A DNA stretch of 22,764 bases from Smittium mucronatum (lineage: Eukaryota > Kickxellomycota > Harpellomycetes > Harpellales > Legeriomycetaceae): NCBI GenBank assembly GCA_001953115.1, contig LSSL01004615.1:1-22764 (forward strand), in the 5' to 3' direction. This document shows positions 22,404-22,764 of this stretch, in pieces; within the stretch, counting starts at the first letter, position 1; every line of letters starts with the position of its first letter. A program made the position numbers and the translations under genes. The notes below the pieces were generated by a model that saw only the letters and a list, made by a program, of their open reading frames with translations, was not told the DNA's origin and ran no database searches.

Positions 22404-22700
22404 TCCCAACACCCCCTCCCCCCCCTTCTGGTAATAGCATTCTATACTCTGATCCAAACACTGATGTTTGGAGTTTGAAAACAAAAAAAATTAGTAGTTT
22501 TTGCTATAATAGATTAATATTATTTGTAACAAAAAATATATATAAATTAATTTGAAAGAAAAACATTAGCAATACAAAACTATTAGAATAGAAAGAGGGT
22601 AGGGGGGGGGGATAATTCTACAAAGCGTTTAGATTCAAGAAATCGCTATAAAAGACACTAGCATCGATGAAAGCGTCATCGATGAGGTATTGTATAAACC
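22404..22700. other. 3' flank of alpha-MPP with opposing C-run and G-run
   Basis: Directly after the stop come C5-T-C8 (22412-22425), a short inverted pair CCAAACA...TGTTTGG at about 22453-22471, and an A/T-rich stretch. Then GGG-TA-G10 follows (22597-22611). The C-rich and G-rich tracts are roughly complementary across about 170 nt and each is a G-quadruplex candidate on one strand. I see no gene here apart from a chance 23-codon frame at 22667. Confidence 0.5.
22662..22684. repeat. Two copies of palindrome CATCGATG, 15 bp apart
   Basis: CATCGATG occurs at 22662-22669 and again at 22677-22684. Each copy is self-complementary. The second may be a dimeric protein-binding site or a small duplication. 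No known family is recognised. Confidence 0.5.
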
Positions 22701-22710
22701 TATCAAGACT

Positions 22711-22764
22711 GTGGTATTTGGTGGGGTGGGACTCGTAGTCGGAGAGGAGAGTTCGAGCCCCGTC
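22711..22764 (+). other. tRNA-like fragment with B-box (possible SINE head), cut by the window end
   Basis: GTTCGAGCC at 22751-22759 is a good Pol III B-box, and CTCGTAG at 22732-22738 looks like an anticodon loop (anticodon CGT, Thr). The folding is poor: the anticodon stem has 3 of 5 pairs, the T stem 3 of 5 counting one wobble, the variable region is only 3 nt, and no D arm forms. A functional tRNA is therefore unlikely. A tRNA pseudogene or tRNA-derived SINE is more plausible. The sequence stops before any acceptor arm. Confidence 0.25.

Noticed and set aside
22667..22739. Short ATG frame at the right end as the start of a next gene
   Set aside because: It stops after 23 codons and overlaps the tRNA-like region; no splice donor was evident.
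1..22764. CRISPR arrays or prokaryotic operons
   Set aside because: No regularly spaced repeats, and gene content and the spliceosomal intron are eukaryotic.

Overview
The window looks like nuclear DNA from an AT-rich eukaryote, most likely a fungus. Two conserved single-copy-type genes are recognisable: a TMEM16/anoctamin-family membrane protein (1926-4637, intronless) and the alpha subunit of the mitochondrial processing peptidase (20503-22403, one 134-nt spliceosomal intron with a GTAAGT donor). An early-diverging AT-rich lineage, such as insect-gut Kickxellomycotina (Harpellales), would fit the base composition and protein style. That placement is a guess from appearance, not from a search.

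Layout. Positions 1-620 are clearly richer in G+C than what follows. They hold short broken reading frames, a perfect 10-bp inverted repeat and a weak LTR-like interval, and resemble the end of a decayed repeat or retroelement. Positions 621-1925 are ordinary intergenic DNA with one stretch (about 731-1125) that looks like worn-out coding sequence. The anoctamin gene follows. After a transition zone (4638-5600) comes a desert of about 14.3 kb (5600-19930) of extreme A+T. Hand tallies of single 60-base lines gave 4, 5 and 12 G+C. It holds no credible gene, only low-complexity tracts, a few microsatellites, a 10-bp tandem repeat and isolated runs of C or G. At 19953-20330 a second coding-like remnant marks the right edge. 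The alpha-MPP gene and its promoter come next, then a 3' flank with C-runs and G-runs. The window ends in a tRNA-like sequence with a good B-box but poor folding, possibly a SINE head.

How the parts relate. The two genes act in different places: lipid or ion transport at a membrane, and presequence cleavage in the mitochondrial matrix. They share a strand but are about 16 kb apart, so nothing suggests co-regulation. The most notable object is the AT desert between them. A long ORF-free AT-rich block between ordinary housekeeping genes, with decayed repeat-like DNA near its right edge, is what a regional centromere or AT-isochore of a fungal chromosome can look like. The sequence alone cannot prove that. 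I found no CRISPR array, intact transposon, rRNA or complete tRNA, and no clearly new gene system.
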